DNA of 64,000 bases. Origin: an uncultured Clostridia bacterium. Its GTDB lineage: Bacteria; Bacillota; Clostridia; Christensenellales; UBA1242. The stretch spans positions 97,604 to 161,603 of the forward strand of contig CANQKH010000001.1 of NCBI GenBank assembly GCA_947624415.1. The letters are read 5' to 3'. Numbering within the stretch: the stretch's first letter is position 1; each line of letters starts with the position of its first letter. This document shows, in pieces, positions 15,743 through 24,906 of the stretch. The notes under the pieces are model-generated. The model was given only the letters and a program-made list of their open reading frames with translations, made no database searches and had not been told where the DNA came from. Both the position numbers and the translations under genes were made by a program.

Positions 15743-17513
15743 TCCTTGGGCAATTAATGACGATTCGATTGGGGGAACTGAAAGATTTATTAAAGATTTG
15801 ACGGGGATTCTTGATAAGCTTAAACAAAAAATAGATGTGTTTATGTTATCAGGAAAAACGCATAACAAAAATGGAATTAGGTTTATTTCTCTCAACGCTT
15901 TTGGTGATGATGTTGTTGGTGATGAATATATGCTTTCTAATCTTTTTGGTGATTTAAGTGATAAAAATACTTATACAAAAATAGCTAAATTTATAGAAGG
16001 TAAAGTTAATTATACAAATTACGATATTATGCAGTTTAATTCACCATTGTTTTTGAGATGTTTTCAAGATAAAAAAAGAATTTTAACGTTGCATTCAAAT
16101 TATAGAGAGGTTTTAGTTAGTGGGAAAGATAGAGATTTTTGGACCCAAGTAGAGCTAATGAATGAACAAAAGAAAAACAATATCATATATGTTGTTCCAT
16201 CCCAAAGTTATTTTAATTATTGGAAAAAATTAATAGGCGAAAAAGTTTGCAGTATACCTCATGCGATAAATTTTGTAAACTTTTATTGCGACAGTAAGAA
16301 AGAGATAATTGCAAAAAAATATGATATAAATATATCAAAAAAAATATTTTTATTGCCAAGTAGGCTTGAACCTATACAAAAGAGGCCGCAATATTTCTTG
16401 CAAGCATGCACAAAATTAAAGAACGAAGAAAAACAAAAAATGCAAATCGTATTTACCGGGATTGATATACAATATGAAAAATTTGTAAAAAAACTTAAAA
16501 CGACTGCAGAGAAAAATGATTTGAATGTAAAATTTATAAATTTTGATGATATAAAGGAGGGATATAAAGTTGCAGATTTTGTGGTGATTCCAAGCAGAAG
16601 CGAGTCGTTTGGCTATGCCGGATTAGAAGGGCTTGCGCTTGGCAAAATGACCATTTTATCTAAATTGCCAACATTTAAAGAGATAAGTGCAGGAAACACG
16701 AATGCGTTATTGTTCAAGAATAAAGATGAACTAAAAAATATTATAACAAAAGTTTTAAACGAAAAACCTATAGAGCATAAAATACCTGACCAGTGGCTAC
16801 AAAAATATGACATAAATAAATGGGGAAAAAAATATGTTGAACTAGCATTTAATTTAAATAAATTGCCTGAAATCGAAGATGTGATTTTTGATTTAGACGG
16901 GACATTATGGGATTCGTGTGCGGGAGTAGCGCAAGCATGGACAAAAGTTGCAGGGATGTTGGGCTATTCAATAAAATTTCTTACCGATGATATAAAGAAT
17001 TTCATGGGTTTAAGTGGCAGCGAAATAAAAAAAATATTAAAAAGAGATTTTAAAATTACAGATGAAAAATTCTTTCAAGAGTGTGTAAAAGAAGAGGTTA
17101 ATACTCTTTGCAAAGAAAACACTCAGCTTTATAAAAATGTTGAAGAAACATTAAGTATTCTTAAACAAAATAATAAAAGATTGTTTATTGTAAGCAATTG
17201 TCAAGAAGGTTATATAGAAAAATTTTTGCAAATCTATAATTTGAAAAAATATTTTAATGACTTCCTTTGCTCAGGAAATGTTTTTAAAAATAAAACTTGT
17301 GCTTTATCATTTTTAAAAGACAAATATCAAATTGAAAAATTTATTTATGTTGGCGATTTGGAAAAAGATTTTGATGCATGTTTTAATAATGGAGGTGATT
17401 TTGTTTTTGCTGCGTATGGGTTTGGTAAAGATAATAACTATTTAAATAAAATAGACAAAATTTTACAATTACCTAAGTTATTAATAAATATAACATCCAA
17501 TTTGGCTCGTTAA
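15720..17513 (+). CDS. Glycosyltransferase (GT4) - HAD phosphatase fusion
   Basis: 597 residues, starting at ATG 15720 or 15723 behind GGGAG. Residues 1-380 are a GT-B glycosyltransferase: SIGGTERFIKDL start, FLLPSRLEPIQKRP, and the donor site FVVIPSRSESFGYAGLEGLALG with its Glu residues intact. Residues about 388-597 are a HAD hydrolase with DLDGTLWD (motif I), LFIVSNCQEGYIE (motif II) and YVGDLEKDFDAC (motif IV), closest to the phosphoglycolate-phosphatase-like subgroup. The fusion implies that one protein transfers a sugar and removes a phosphate on the same product or precursor. It ends the operon of four overlapping genes that also holds a polyol-phosphate dehydrogenase-like enzyme. Confidence 0.88.
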   Translation: MMRWAIFSPWAINDDSIGGTERFIKDLTGILDKLKQKIDVFMLSGKTHNKNGIRFISLNAFGDDVVGDEYMLSNLFGDLSDKNTYTKIAKFIEGKVNYTNYDIMQFNSPLFLRCFQDKKRILTLHSNYREVLVSGKDRDFWTQVELMNEQKKNNIIYVVPSQSYFNYWKKLIGEKVCSIPHAINFVNFYCDSKKEIIAKKYDINISKKIFLLPSRLEPIQKRPQYFLQACTKLKNEEKQKMQIVFTGIDIQYEKFVKKLKTTAEKNDLNVKFINFDDIKEGYKVADFVVIPSRSESFGYAGLEGLALGKMTILSKLPTFKEISAGNTNALLFKNKDELKNIITKVLNEKPIEHKIPDQWLQKYDINKWGKKYVELAFNLNKLPEIEDVIFDLDGTLWDSCAGVAQAWTKVAGMLGYSIKFLTDDIKNFMGLSGSEIKKILKRDFKITDEKFFQECVKEEVNTLCKENTQLYKNVEETLSILKQNNKRLFIVSNCQEGYIEKFLQIYNLKKYFNDFLCSGNVFKNKTCALSFLKDKYQIEKFIYVGDLEKDFDACFNNGGDFVFAAYGFGKDNNYLNKIDKILQLPKLLINITSNLAR

Positions 17514-17686
17514 AGACAGATCATTAATATACAAACAAAAGTCAAGGGTGATAAAAAACATATTAGTATAAGAATAATTTAGTCTGCTTCAACATTCTCG
17601 CTATTTGTCATTTTTAAATAAAACGAATTATTGGGAAGAGCAGGGCTTAAGATGGACACTCTACACTTGCACAATTTACAAGTTTT

Positions 17687-18205
17687 TCAAACAAACCTTT
17701 TAGACGCCAGAATGTAAAAATGAGGATTGATTTTGTTGTCGGGTTTTAGTCTTTTGGTATATTCTATATTTTTAATCAAAAAAGGATTTAGCAATTTTTC
17801 TAATTGCTTTTCGCTCACATATAGATTGTTGTCTGTGTTTATTTTATTTTTATAGAAATACGAATCTTTGCTTAATAAAGTTAAGTATATTTCGCCTTTT
17901 TGTTTTAAAATCTTGGACATAAATGATAGTATTTTGTTGCATTGCCCAAAATTCAGCTCTGATAGCGAGTGATAGCAAAGAATATAATCAAAAGAGAGAT
18001 TTGTCCCTTCTTCTGATAAGTTTTCAATCTCCTTTAAATTCAAATGAGTGGTATTTAAATGCTTAAAAATTTCAACATATTTTGATGAGCCGCCCACAAT
18101 TAAGATACTTTTGGAATTTCCGCACCATCTTTTGCTTAGATATAAAATGTCGGCAGGGATGGAATTTTGATGATCTTCTTCATTAGTAAACCAATTAAGT
18201 TTCAT
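17687..18205 (-). CDS. SAM-dependent methyltransferase-like protein
   Basis: 172 residues from ATG 18205 (MKLNWFTNEEDHQ), behind GAGAGG, 17 bases after the NDPK-PHP gene. A Rossmann-like pattern is visible: SILIVGGSSKYVEIFKHL for motif I (GGSS in place of GxGxG), HLNLKEIENL for the acidic turn, FDYILCYHSLSELN for motif IV and KQKGEIYLTLL for the post-motif strand. This is the order of a class I methyltransferase, but it is small and motif I is degenerate, so SAM binding is uncertain. It is the last gene of a three-gene minus-strand operon. The convergent gap 17514-17686 holds nothing I can call. Confidence 0.6.
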   Translation of the reverse strand: MKLNWFTNEEDHQNSIPADILYLSKRWCGNSKSILIVGGSSKYVEIFKHLNTTHLNLKEIENLSEEGTNLSFDYILCYHSLSELNFGQCNKILSFMSKILKQKGEIYLTLLSKDSYFYKNKINTDNNLYVSEKQLEKLLNPFLIKNIEYTKRLKPDNKINPHFYILASKRFV

Positions 18206-18221
18206 TTTTTTGCCTCTCAAA

Positions 18222-19682
18222 TTAAAATTTCTTAAATATTTTATCTTCAATCTGTTTTTTTACAATTAAATAGTTACACATATTTTCAAAATCAAGTTTT
18301 TCTTTACAAATTTTTCCTATCTGTTCATCGATTGGTCGCGAACCGTGGTAGTCGCTACCACAAGTGCATATCAATTTATTTTGTTGTGCGAAATCAAACA
18401 AATTCTTTATTTCCTTATTGTTGTAGAGAGAATAAAATGTTTCAATACCGTCTACATATTTCGTCAGGGAGGAACTTGATTGACTAAAATCTTCAAAAGA
18501 AATTCTTTTTTTATAATTGCCAAGAGGATGGGCTAAAACAAGAAATCCTTTAGCTTTGTGGATAAGTTTAGAAAGTCGCTTTAAGTCAATCAAGAATTTC
18601 CCATGGTCTAGTTTGTTTATGTAATTACTTAGCCCTTCTTCAACCGAAGCACAATAATGATATTTAACCAATAATTGGGCGATGTATTCTCTAGAAAAGT
18701 GATTATTATTAATTATATCGTTTATGTCTTCCTCCATGAAGGAAAAACTATAGAGTTCTTCTAATTGTTTAAGCCGATAATGCAACAATTTTATTCGGTT
18801 GTTTTTTTGAATTTGCATAATTTTTAAAAAGCGTTTATTGCCTGCTGTGAAGTTATAGCAAAGAATATGTTGTTTTTTTTCATTTGCAATACAATTAAAT
18901 TCAACTCCATTAATGAAATCAAAATTTTTTATTTTTACGTTGAATCCATCATGATCGCATATTGCCGAATATTTAATATTCATTAGTTTGCATTTTTCAT
19001 AAATTTCTTCACAAGAATATACACCATCTGAATAATTTGAGTGTATATGGAGGTCGATGTCGGTGGAATTATCAAATAGTGCGGGTATATCCTGAGGATT
19101 TATCGAATTACATTGATTAGCTATGCCCAAATTTTTAAATGTTTTAAAGCAGAAATTTTTTTTAAATAGATTAAAATCCTCTAAATGTATTCCATTTATA
19201 AATGCGAGTTTAATATTTTTCCCATATTTATCTTCAAGCATTGTAAAGTCATTTTCGTTTGCGTTTAATAATTTTGCCTCACCATTATCTTTCTTTAAAT
19301 AAAGAAAGACGAAATTCCTTTGTTCTTTAATGTGTTGTCTTAAATTCTCTTTTATATTGGTTAAAATAATATAAAATTCTTTTGGTTTAAGTTTCTTTTT
19401 ATGTTTTATTAAAAGGAGTAGCCCTGTATTATTGTAGTTGGACATGGCATAAGACTCGTAGGCAATTTTAGATCTTGAAAAATTCTTTTCAAATTCTTTT
19501 TCATTGGCATATCTTTTTTTTAAGTCAAGCTTTCTATACTCATTGTTGTAATGTAAATAATCTTTGATAACAAAACATCCTTCGACTTTGCAGTCATTTT
19601 GTGCGAGCAAATTCATAAGTGTTTTATAGTATGATTTGTTTTCAAAAAAATCAGGTTTTAATATAAAACTTCCAAGACGCAT
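18222..19682 (-). CDS. NDP-kinase-like domain fused to PHP phosphoesterase
   Basis: 486 residues, from ATG 19682 behind AAGGAG. Residues 1-205 resemble nucleoside diphosphate kinase: GSFILKPDFF in place of the AIKPDG start, and FINGIHLEDF where NDP kinases have the NIIHGSDS catalytic His. Residues about 208-480 are a PHP domain with all metal-ligand motifs: DLHIHSNYSDG, AICDHDG, LAHPLGNY and GSDYHGSRP. PHP proteins such as RNase AM (YciV) hydrolyse nucleotide or phosphate-ester bonds. A stand-alone paralogue of the N-terminal domain lies at 25955. A phosphotransfer-like module joined to a phosphoesterase suggests processing of a phosphorylated nucleotide intermediate, but no product is known. 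Confidence 0.8.
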   Translation of the reverse strand: MRLGSFILKPDFFENKSYYKTLMNLLAQNDCKVEGCFVIKDYLHYNNEYRKLDLKKRYANEKEFEKNFSRSKIAYESYAMSNYNNTGLLLLIKHKKKLKPKEFYIILTNIKENLRQHIKEQRNFVFLYLKKDNGEAKLLNANENDFTMLEDKYGKNIKLAFINGIHLEDFNLFKKNFCFKTFKNLGIANQCNSINPQDIPALFDNSTDIDLHIHSNYSDGVYSCEEIYEKCKLMNIKYSAICDHDGFNVKIKNFDFINGVEFNCIANEKKQHILCYNFTAGNKRFLKIMQIQKNNRIKLLHYRLKQLEELYSFSFMEEDINDIINNNHFSREYIAQLLVKYHYCASVEEGLSNYINKLDHGKFLIDLKRLSKLIHKAKGFLVLAHPLGNYKKRISFEDFSQSSSSLTKYVDGIETFYSLYNNKEIKNLFDFAQQNKLICTCGSDYHGSRPIDEQIGKICKEKLDFENMCNYLIVKKQIEDKIFKKF

Positions 19683-19683
19683 T

Positions 19684-20721
19684 TTACACTCCTTTGTATA
19701 TTTTGACAATTTGTTTTGAAAAGTTTAACGATTGTTTATAAAGAGGTTTAGGCAAATATTTTTTAGCTATACCTTTCCCAACCTTAAATAATACTACAAA
19801 ATCATTAGTTAAAATATTATGAAATTTATTATGTTTGAGAAAATCATAGTAATTTTTTGGTTCATTTTTCAACATTTCGATTATTTTGTCTAAAAACTTA
19901 TGATTTCTTGTGTTTATCAGACTTAATTTATCATATAATTGGTAATTAAACTTTGTATAAGGGGACAAGCCTTTCGAAATAACATCATATAGATACCAAT
20001 CATATTCCACGGCAGATATGCCTAAAAATTTATTCTTAAATAATTGCATAAGTTCCTGAGTTGTAAATCCCGAGCCAATATTATCATCAATTAAGTATAA
20101 TTGGGCATCTAAAATTTGTGAGGAGTCAAACTTTCCTTTATCGTTATTTTTAAATCTGCTGTATAAAATGTGCTTATAATCATTACCCCAAACAGCTTTA
20201 AAGAATGGACCTATAAAAATAGAGCCCAGACCGGGGGTTATAAAATAAAAACTTGTTTTACCAAAACTCTTAACATATGAATAAATTTCCAACTTATTAT
20301 CTAGTTCAATATTTCTAAAATTTATAGGCAATTTGACTTTTGGCAATATATAGTGCTTAGTTTGAATATTCTTATTTTCTATAAGAGCAACAATATTATT
20401 AACATCTTCCTGCAAACACGCAAGTGCATTTTTTATCAACTCGCCTTCGGTGTTTATTGACAATAAAAAATAATATGATTGGGCGGAAAAATGTGAAGCA
20501 TAGTCGAGAATAACATAATTTATCTTTTTGTCTAAACATAAATGTGATAGAAGTTCTTCGCGCATATTAGAAATTTCATCTAGCGGCTTGGAATCATAAT
20601 AAAGCTTATTTCGAGACAAAAAAGAGCCACTTATTTTGGTGGTATACTTATTTAAAAACATTGGGATTTTATTTGTGTGTAATACTCCAAGACAATCAAT
20701 TTTTTTGCTTAATTTTTTCAT
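19684..20721 (-). CDS. Phosphoribosyltransferase-like protein
   Basis: 345 residues; one base separates its stop from the next start. The clearest feature is AQLYLIDDNIGSGFTTQELM near residue 210, which matches the PRPP-binding loop of type I phosphoribosyltransferases (hydrophobic strand, DD, then GxTT). The flanking parts are divergent, and the usual N-terminal hood is replaced by about 150 residues of unknown fold. It may act on PRPP or may only keep the fold. ATG 20721 has no Shine-Dalgarno site, and an extended -10 promoter ends six bases before it, so the transcript may be leaderless. It heads the operon with the NDPK-PHP fusion and methyltransferase-like gene. Confidence 0.65.
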   Translation of the reverse strand: MKKLSKKIDCLGVLHTNKIPMFLNKYTTKISGSFLSRNKLYYDSKPLDEISNMREELLSHLCLDKKINYVILDYASHFSAQSYYFLLSINTEGELIKNALACLQEDVNNIVALIENKNIQTKHYILPKVKLPINFRNIELDNKLEIYSYVKSFGKTSFYFITPGLGSIFIGPFFKAVWGNDYKHILYSRFKNNDKGKFDSSQILDAQLYLIDDNIGSGFTTQELMQLFKNKFLGISAVEYDWYLYDVISKGLSPYTKFNYQLYDKLSLINTRNHKFLDKIIEMLKNEPKNYYDFLKHNKFHNILTNDFVVLFKVGKGIAKKYLPKPLYKQSLNFSKQIVKIYKGV

Positions 20722-20727
20722 AAAATT

Positions 20728-20756
20728 ATATTAGCACAAATTTTCGATTGCATCAA
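20728..20756 (-). promoter_or_regulatory. Promoter of the minus-strand operon, probably leaderless
   Basis: Read on the minus strand: TTGATG, 17 bases, then TGC-TAATAT (extended -10). Only six bases lie between the -10 and ATG 20721, so transcription would start at or next to the start codon. Confidence 0.6.
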
Positions 20757-20774
20757 CCATTATTTGTAATATAA

Positions 20775-20804
20775 TTGACAAATTTAATTAATAAATGATA
20801 TAAT
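20775..20804 (+). promoter_or_regulatory. Sigma-A promoter of the radical SAM operon
   Basis: TTGACA (20775) and TATAAT (20799) are both consensus, 18 bases apart, and are followed by AAAGGAGAG and ATG 20825. It lies divergent from, and within 25 bases of, the opposite-strand promoter, so the two operons may share control. Confidence 0.75.
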
Positions 20805-20824
20805 TTGAAAAAAGGAGAGAAATT

Positions 20825-22171
20825 ATGAATATCGCCATTTCAAATAATAAATTTTATATTTATGATGATGCAAAACTTGAAAAAATAAATGAATTTAATA
20901 AAGACTTGGAAGGAGTGGTGGAAAATATTCCTAAGAAAGAGAGGCTTTTAAAGGCAAAAAGCATGATAATGATTAATGGTAAGGACAACACTATTATTGC
21001 AACTTATCCCATTATCAGGGCACAACACTTTTATCCCTTGAGCATATTAGACTTTGCATATGCTATAAAAAATGTTGTTTGCAAAAAAATCCCTTCATTA
21101 CCCATTTTATCTTTGGATTCCCATGATTATAACTTTTGTGATTTTAATTGCAAAGACTGTTTGGCGGTGGATACAAGAAATTGGGCAAAGAAGAATCTTG
21201 GCTTTACAAATATAAAGCCTGATGAATATGAAAAAGTCTTATTTAAAATTGCTGAATATTCTAAAAAAAGAGGGTGCGACTCGATAAGATTTGAAATGTC
21301 GGGAGAGGGAAACCCTGATATGTATCCATATCGTTCTAGAATTATGAAATATGCTAAGGAAGTTTGCAATATGCAACTGGTTTATATTAGCAGTGGAAGT
21401 TTACTAAATGACCAATTAATAGATGACCTGGCAAAATATGCCTCATATGTTCGAATTAGTTTGCCAGGTGTTACCGAGAAAGCGTATGACATTTATTCTA
21501 ATCAAAAATGTGTCCCATCAAAAAAATTCACCTTAGAAAAGGCTTTAAACAATATAAAAAAAATAATTGAGCGCAGAAGCTTTTATAAACGAGATGGCGA
21601 ATTAGTAGTGGGAGCAAGAACTTGTATGAGACCAGAAAGCGAGGGAGGGTATCTTGAAACTGCAAGAAGACTAAAAGATCTTGGTGCCGATAGTTTTCAA
21701 GTGGTTCAAATATTAGTTCCAGAAGGAAATAATTATAAGGATTATCCAATTTCGACAAACTGTAAAAAAGAATTAATTGAATTAAACAAAAACAGTATAG
21801 GGCTTATGCATATTCAAACGCCAGCAAAACTAGATTATGTATATTACGACAGAGGTATTGAAAAAGAAAGTAAACCCAGTGAATGTTTCAGTTCTATGGT
21901 TGCCCCAATTCTTTACGGGCCACACCTGATTGTCTGCACGCACTGGGAAAAAATCAAAGACCTTAAATTTCACTACGGAAAGATTGATGACGGCGTAAAT
22001 GAGATTGAAGATATAATGCAAGATGAACGAGCGACTAAATTAAGGAAAGAAATCCCTTATAGCTGTTCAAGTTGCTGCTCTATATTTGACAATCAAATTA
22101 TGACTTCAATCAAAGCTCAATTATTATTAGCCAAGAACCCCGAGGACATTGAATTTTTATTAACATATTAA
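20825..22171 (+). CDS. Radical SAM protein with SPASM-like C-terminus
   Basis: 448 residues. The cluster-binding motif CDFNCKDC (CxxxCxxC) sits near residue 105 after an N-terminal extension of about 100 residues. SGEGNPDMYPY follows in the place of the usual GGEP motif, and there is a TIM-barrel pattern. The C-terminal part has further cysteines (VCTHWEKIKDLKFHYGKID, then CSSCCSIFDN), as in SPASM or twitch domains that bind extra 4Fe-4S clusters. Such enzymes make a 5'-deoxyadenosyl radical to modify a peptide or small molecule. The first of three coupled genes; the next is a second radical SAM gene. No short precursor peptide gene was found beside it, so the substrate is open. Confidence 0.85.
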   Translation: MNIAISNNKFYIYDDAKLEKINEFNKDLEGVVENIPKKERLLKAKSMIMINGKDNTIIATYPIIRAQHFYPLSILDFAYAIKNVVCKKIPSLPILSLDSHDYNFCDFNCKDCLAVDTRNWAKKNLGFTNIKPDEYEKVLFKIAEYSKKRGCDSIRFEMSGEGNPDMYPYRSRIMKYAKEVCNMQLVYISSGSLLNDQLIDDLAKYASYVRISLPGVTEKAYDIYSNQKCVPSKKFTLEKALNNIKKIIERRSFYKRDGELVVGARTCMRPESEGGYLETARRLKDLGADSFQVVQILVPEGNNYKDYPISTNCKKELIELNKNSIGLMHIQTPAKLDYVYYDRGIEKESKPSECFSSMVAPILYGPHLIVCTHWEKIKDLKFHYGKIDDGVNEIEDIMQDERATKLRKEIPYSCSSCCSIFDNQIMTSIKAQLLLAKNPEDIEFLLTY

Positions 22172-22179
22172 GGAGATTT

Positions 22180-23016
22180 ATGTTAACCATAGAAAACGGA
22201 TATAGAATTTCTATAATGCTTACGGAAGCGTGTAATTTAAAATGTAGCCATTGCTATATGAGTGCTAATGCAAAGGGCAAAACTTTGTCTAATGAAGAGA
22301 TAGATAATCTTATAGACAACCTCCCAATAAATTGTTTGCGAATTTCAATTACTGGTGGTGAGCCTTATATGTGTAGAGATAAACTTTATTATATATTAGA
22401 TAAAATTAAAAATAAATTTGGCAAAAAAATGCCAGAAGTAAGGGTTGAAACGAACGGAATGTTCTTTTATTATGATGATGCGACAATAATCAAGGAGGTT
22501 CAAAAATTAATAGGACTAGGTGTCTCCACTTTGAGATTGTCTGATGATGAATTCCATGTGCGGGGAGGACTTAATATAAAAAAATTAAGAAACATCGAAA
22601 AGGTTGTGCAAGAAAATCACTTAAATATTATTGTATCCACCTTATTTCAAGATAAAGCAGTGGCATTTGGTCGAGCAAAAGAATTAAATACAAATAAAAT
22701 TGAAAAGAAAAAGTGCTTAAACAGGAAGGAATCTTTGATAATTCCCTATTTCTATACTACTATTGATGGTGATGTTTCCACATGTGCCTGGAAGTGCGCC
22801 CCTTCACTTGGAAATTGTTTCAAAGATCGTTGGGATGATATAGTCAAAAATTTAAACACGCCACTTCAATCAGCAATATTAAATTCAAATATTGAAGAAG
22901 TTGCAAGGCTTGTATCAAATGGAGATGAAGACAGATTTAATTATTTAAAAAATATACTTGAGACTAAGGGGCAATGCATGGCTTGTAAAGAAATGTTTAA
23001 GGGAAAATATGAGTAA
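22180..23016 (+). CDS. Radical SAM enzyme (CNLKCSHCY type)
   Basis: 278 residues from ATG 22180; AAGGAG overlaps the previous stop. Canonical CNLKCSHCY near residue 17 and ITGGEPYMC near 61 mark a radical SAM enzyme of the MoaA/PqqE/SkfB group. The barrel is short, and the C-terminus carries six or more Cys (STCAWKCAPSLGNC, then CMACKEMF), which suggest an auxiliary cluster. It overlaps the following gene by eight bases. With its neighbour it forms a pair of non-identical radical SAM enzymes that probably act on the same or successive intermediates. Confidence 0.9.
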   Translation: MLTIENGYRISIMLTEACNLKCSHCYMSANAKGKTLSNEEIDNLIDNLPINCLRISITGGEPYMCRDKLYYILDKIKNKFGKKMPEVRVETNGMFFYYDDATIIKEVQKLIGLGVSTLRLSDDEFHVRGGLNIKKLRNIEKVVQENHLNIIVSTLFQDKAVAFGRAKELNTNKIEKKKCLNRKESLIIPYFYTTIDGDVSTCAWKCAPSLGNCFKDRWDDIVKNLNTPLQSAILNSNIEEVARLVSNGDEDRFNYLKNILETKGQCMACKEMFKGKYE

Positions 23017-24832
23017 TTCAAAAGAAATAATATTTAAAAATCCTAATTTGGTTGCGGTGCAAGATAAGCAAGAAATTGTTTTTAATACTGACAACCAATT
23101 TTTGTATTTGTATCCGCTAAATATAATTGACTATGTAAACTCGTTTAGGAATAAAAAACCAATCAAACTTGTTGTGAAAAATTTCAAAACAGAAGATTGT
23201 TACAAAATTTTAAATTTTGTAGACAATATCATGTCTAAAGATGAGGGAATTAATCGTTGCGTAGAATTAGAGATAAAGGATGAAGTCCAAGACTGGAATT
23301 TAGTCGAAAAAATTTTAGATTATTTATTTCAAAACAATATAGAAATAGTTTTAAATTTTAAATCTTATATACAACTAAAAGACTATATTAAAATATTTAA
23401 ATTTGTAAACTGTTTTAAATTTTCTATTTATGATTGTTGTGAGTTTGAGAAAATTTTAAAAGAATTCAAAAACATTAAAAAGGATGAAAGGCAATTTCTT
23501 TTTGCAAAAATATATTTGAAAGAGAATCAAATTAATAGATATCATTCTCTTGTTAAAAAATTAAAAGGGTTGAAATTTGATTACGTTTTGTTTTCAAAGG
23601 AATTGATGCCAAAAGAAGGTAATAATATAAAAATTTCACCTATGGTTAAATATAATCTATTTAAAATAAAACATAAATTTGAAGATGAAAGGTTTAAAAT
23701 AAAAATTGTTAAGGATTTAACTACATTATACTATCCGCTTTTTACACTAGATGAAAGGAACACAAAAAAATGTTATGCAAGCAAAGTGTGTAACTATTTA
23801 ATTAATGGCAGGTTATATCCCTGTGCGACCCAACAAATTTTGAAAGATAATGTTTTGTTGGAAGATGAAGACTCCAAAAATTATATAGGTTCTAAATGCT
23901 CCGACTGTGCGAGTATTTTCGAAAATGATTATTTAGAGCAAATATTAAAACTAGATTTTGACCAATTAAAATTTGTTGAGCCAACCATTCCCCAAATCAA
24001 TCCTTTGGCAATAGGGACATTTAAATATGTGGGAGATTATAAACAAATCAAGAATAGTTTTATTATGGGGCAAAATCTTATTGATTGTAACCTGGCGTAT
24101 AATAATGGGAAAACGTTAAGGAAAATTGCAAGATATATTTCATCGCAGAGGAAAGGTGCCATACTTTATTGTAAATTATACAAAACAATTTCAAAAGTAG
24201 AAGATATAGAGATGCAGGTTGACGAATATTTAAAAATATTAAAGGCAAAATCTCTCGACATAGTTTCCATTCATAGTTTGGATATTTTAAAGAATATAGA
24301 ACTTATTGATGTATATAAAGAATTGCAGCGTCTACAGAGAGTGCAAAAGATAAAATATTTAGGGCTTTGTAATATTAACAAAAATCAATTAGAAGAGGTG
24401 ATAAATGCTGGAATTAAAATCTTAACATTTGAAGGCGTTTATAATTTATATTGCAAATATTATGAGACTTGCGGTGTTTTTGAAATATGTAGTAAAAATG
24501 ATATAAAATTCATTGCTTATCAGCCTTTAATAATGGGAAAATTTGATTTTATGAAAAATGACGCTCTCAATGAGTTATCTATAAAATATAATAAAACTAT
24601 TTTTCAAATTTTATTAAATTATTATATACTGCATAAAAACATTATTGTTCTGGTCAAGTCCTCAAATCTTCTACATATTATCGAAAATTCAAATTACGAT
24701 TTTTATATAAAAGATGAAGACTATGCAAAATTGGACAAACTAAATATAGATAAAAAGTTCAATGTAAGTTTTGAAGGGGGCAAAAATAAAATTTATTTTT
24801 TGTCCTATGAGTTACTGAAAGATAATGATTAA
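23009..24832 (+). CDS. Fusion of a cluster-less radical-SAM-like barrel and aldo-keto reductase
   Basis: 607 residues; ATG 23009 lies in the end of the previous gene behind AAGGGA. Residues 1-250 look like a radical SAM TIM barrel with no CxxxCxxC motif. Residues about 255-320 keep a SPASM-like Cys set (CYASKVCNYLINGRLYPC, then CSDCASIFEN). That ending matches CSSCCSIFDN of the gene at 20825, which suggests common descent. Residues about 328-600 are an aldo-keto reductase: LAIGTFKYVG, then IDCNLAYNNG (Asp and Tyr), CKLYK (Lys), DIVSIHSLD (His) and YLGLCNINKNQL, so the four catalytic residues appear present. AKRs reduce carbonyls with NAD(P)H. I infer a dedicated partner for the two radical SAM enzymes. 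Confidence 0.8.
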   Translation: MSNSKEIIFKNPNLVAVQDKQEIVFNTDNQFLYLYPLNIIDYVNSFRNKKPIKLVVKNFKTEDCYKILNFVDNIMSKDEGINRCVELEIKDEVQDWNLVEKILDYLFQNNIEIVLNFKSYIQLKDYIKIFKFVNCFKFSIYDCCEFEKILKEFKNIKKDERQFLFAKIYLKENQINRYHSLVKKLKGLKFDYVLFSKELMPKEGNNIKISPMVKYNLFKIKHKFEDERFKIKIVKDLTTLYYPLFTLDERNTKKCYASKVCNYLINGRLYPCATQQILKDNVLLEDEDSKNYIGSKCSDCASIFENDYLEQILKLDFDQLKFVEPTIPQINPLAIGTFKYVGDYKQIKNSFIMGQNLIDCNLAYNNGKTLRKIARYISSQRKGAILYCKLYKTISKVEDIEMQVDEYLKILKAKSLDIVSIHSLDILKNIELIDVYKELQRLQRVQKIKYLGLCNINKNQLEEVINAGIKILTFEGVYNLYCKYYETCGVFEICSKNDIKFIAYQPLIMGKFDFMKNDALNELSIKYNKTIFQILLNYYILHKNIIVLVKSSNLLHIIENSNYDFYIKDEDYAKLDKLNIDKKFNVSFEGGKNKIYFLSYELLKDND

Positions 24833-24867
24833 ACGTATTTATCTTGTAAAAAAAATATTTTTGTGTA

Positions 24868-24899
24868 TTGACAAATTAGTTTTTTTATTATATTATAAT
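24868..24899 (+). promoter_or_regulatory. Promoter close to the start codon of the P-loop gene
   Basis: TTGACA (24868), 17 bases, TATTAT (24891), overlapped by TATAAT at 24894. ATG 24907 has no Shine-Dalgarno site and is only 7-10 bases past the -10, so the leader is at most a few bases. Confidence 0.6.
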
Positions 24900-24906
24900 A
24901 TTAGTT

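Noticed and set aside
20825-23016. RiPP cluster with a precursor peptide
   Set aside because: No short ORF with a plausible leader peptide and a good ribosome site was found beside the radical SAM genes.
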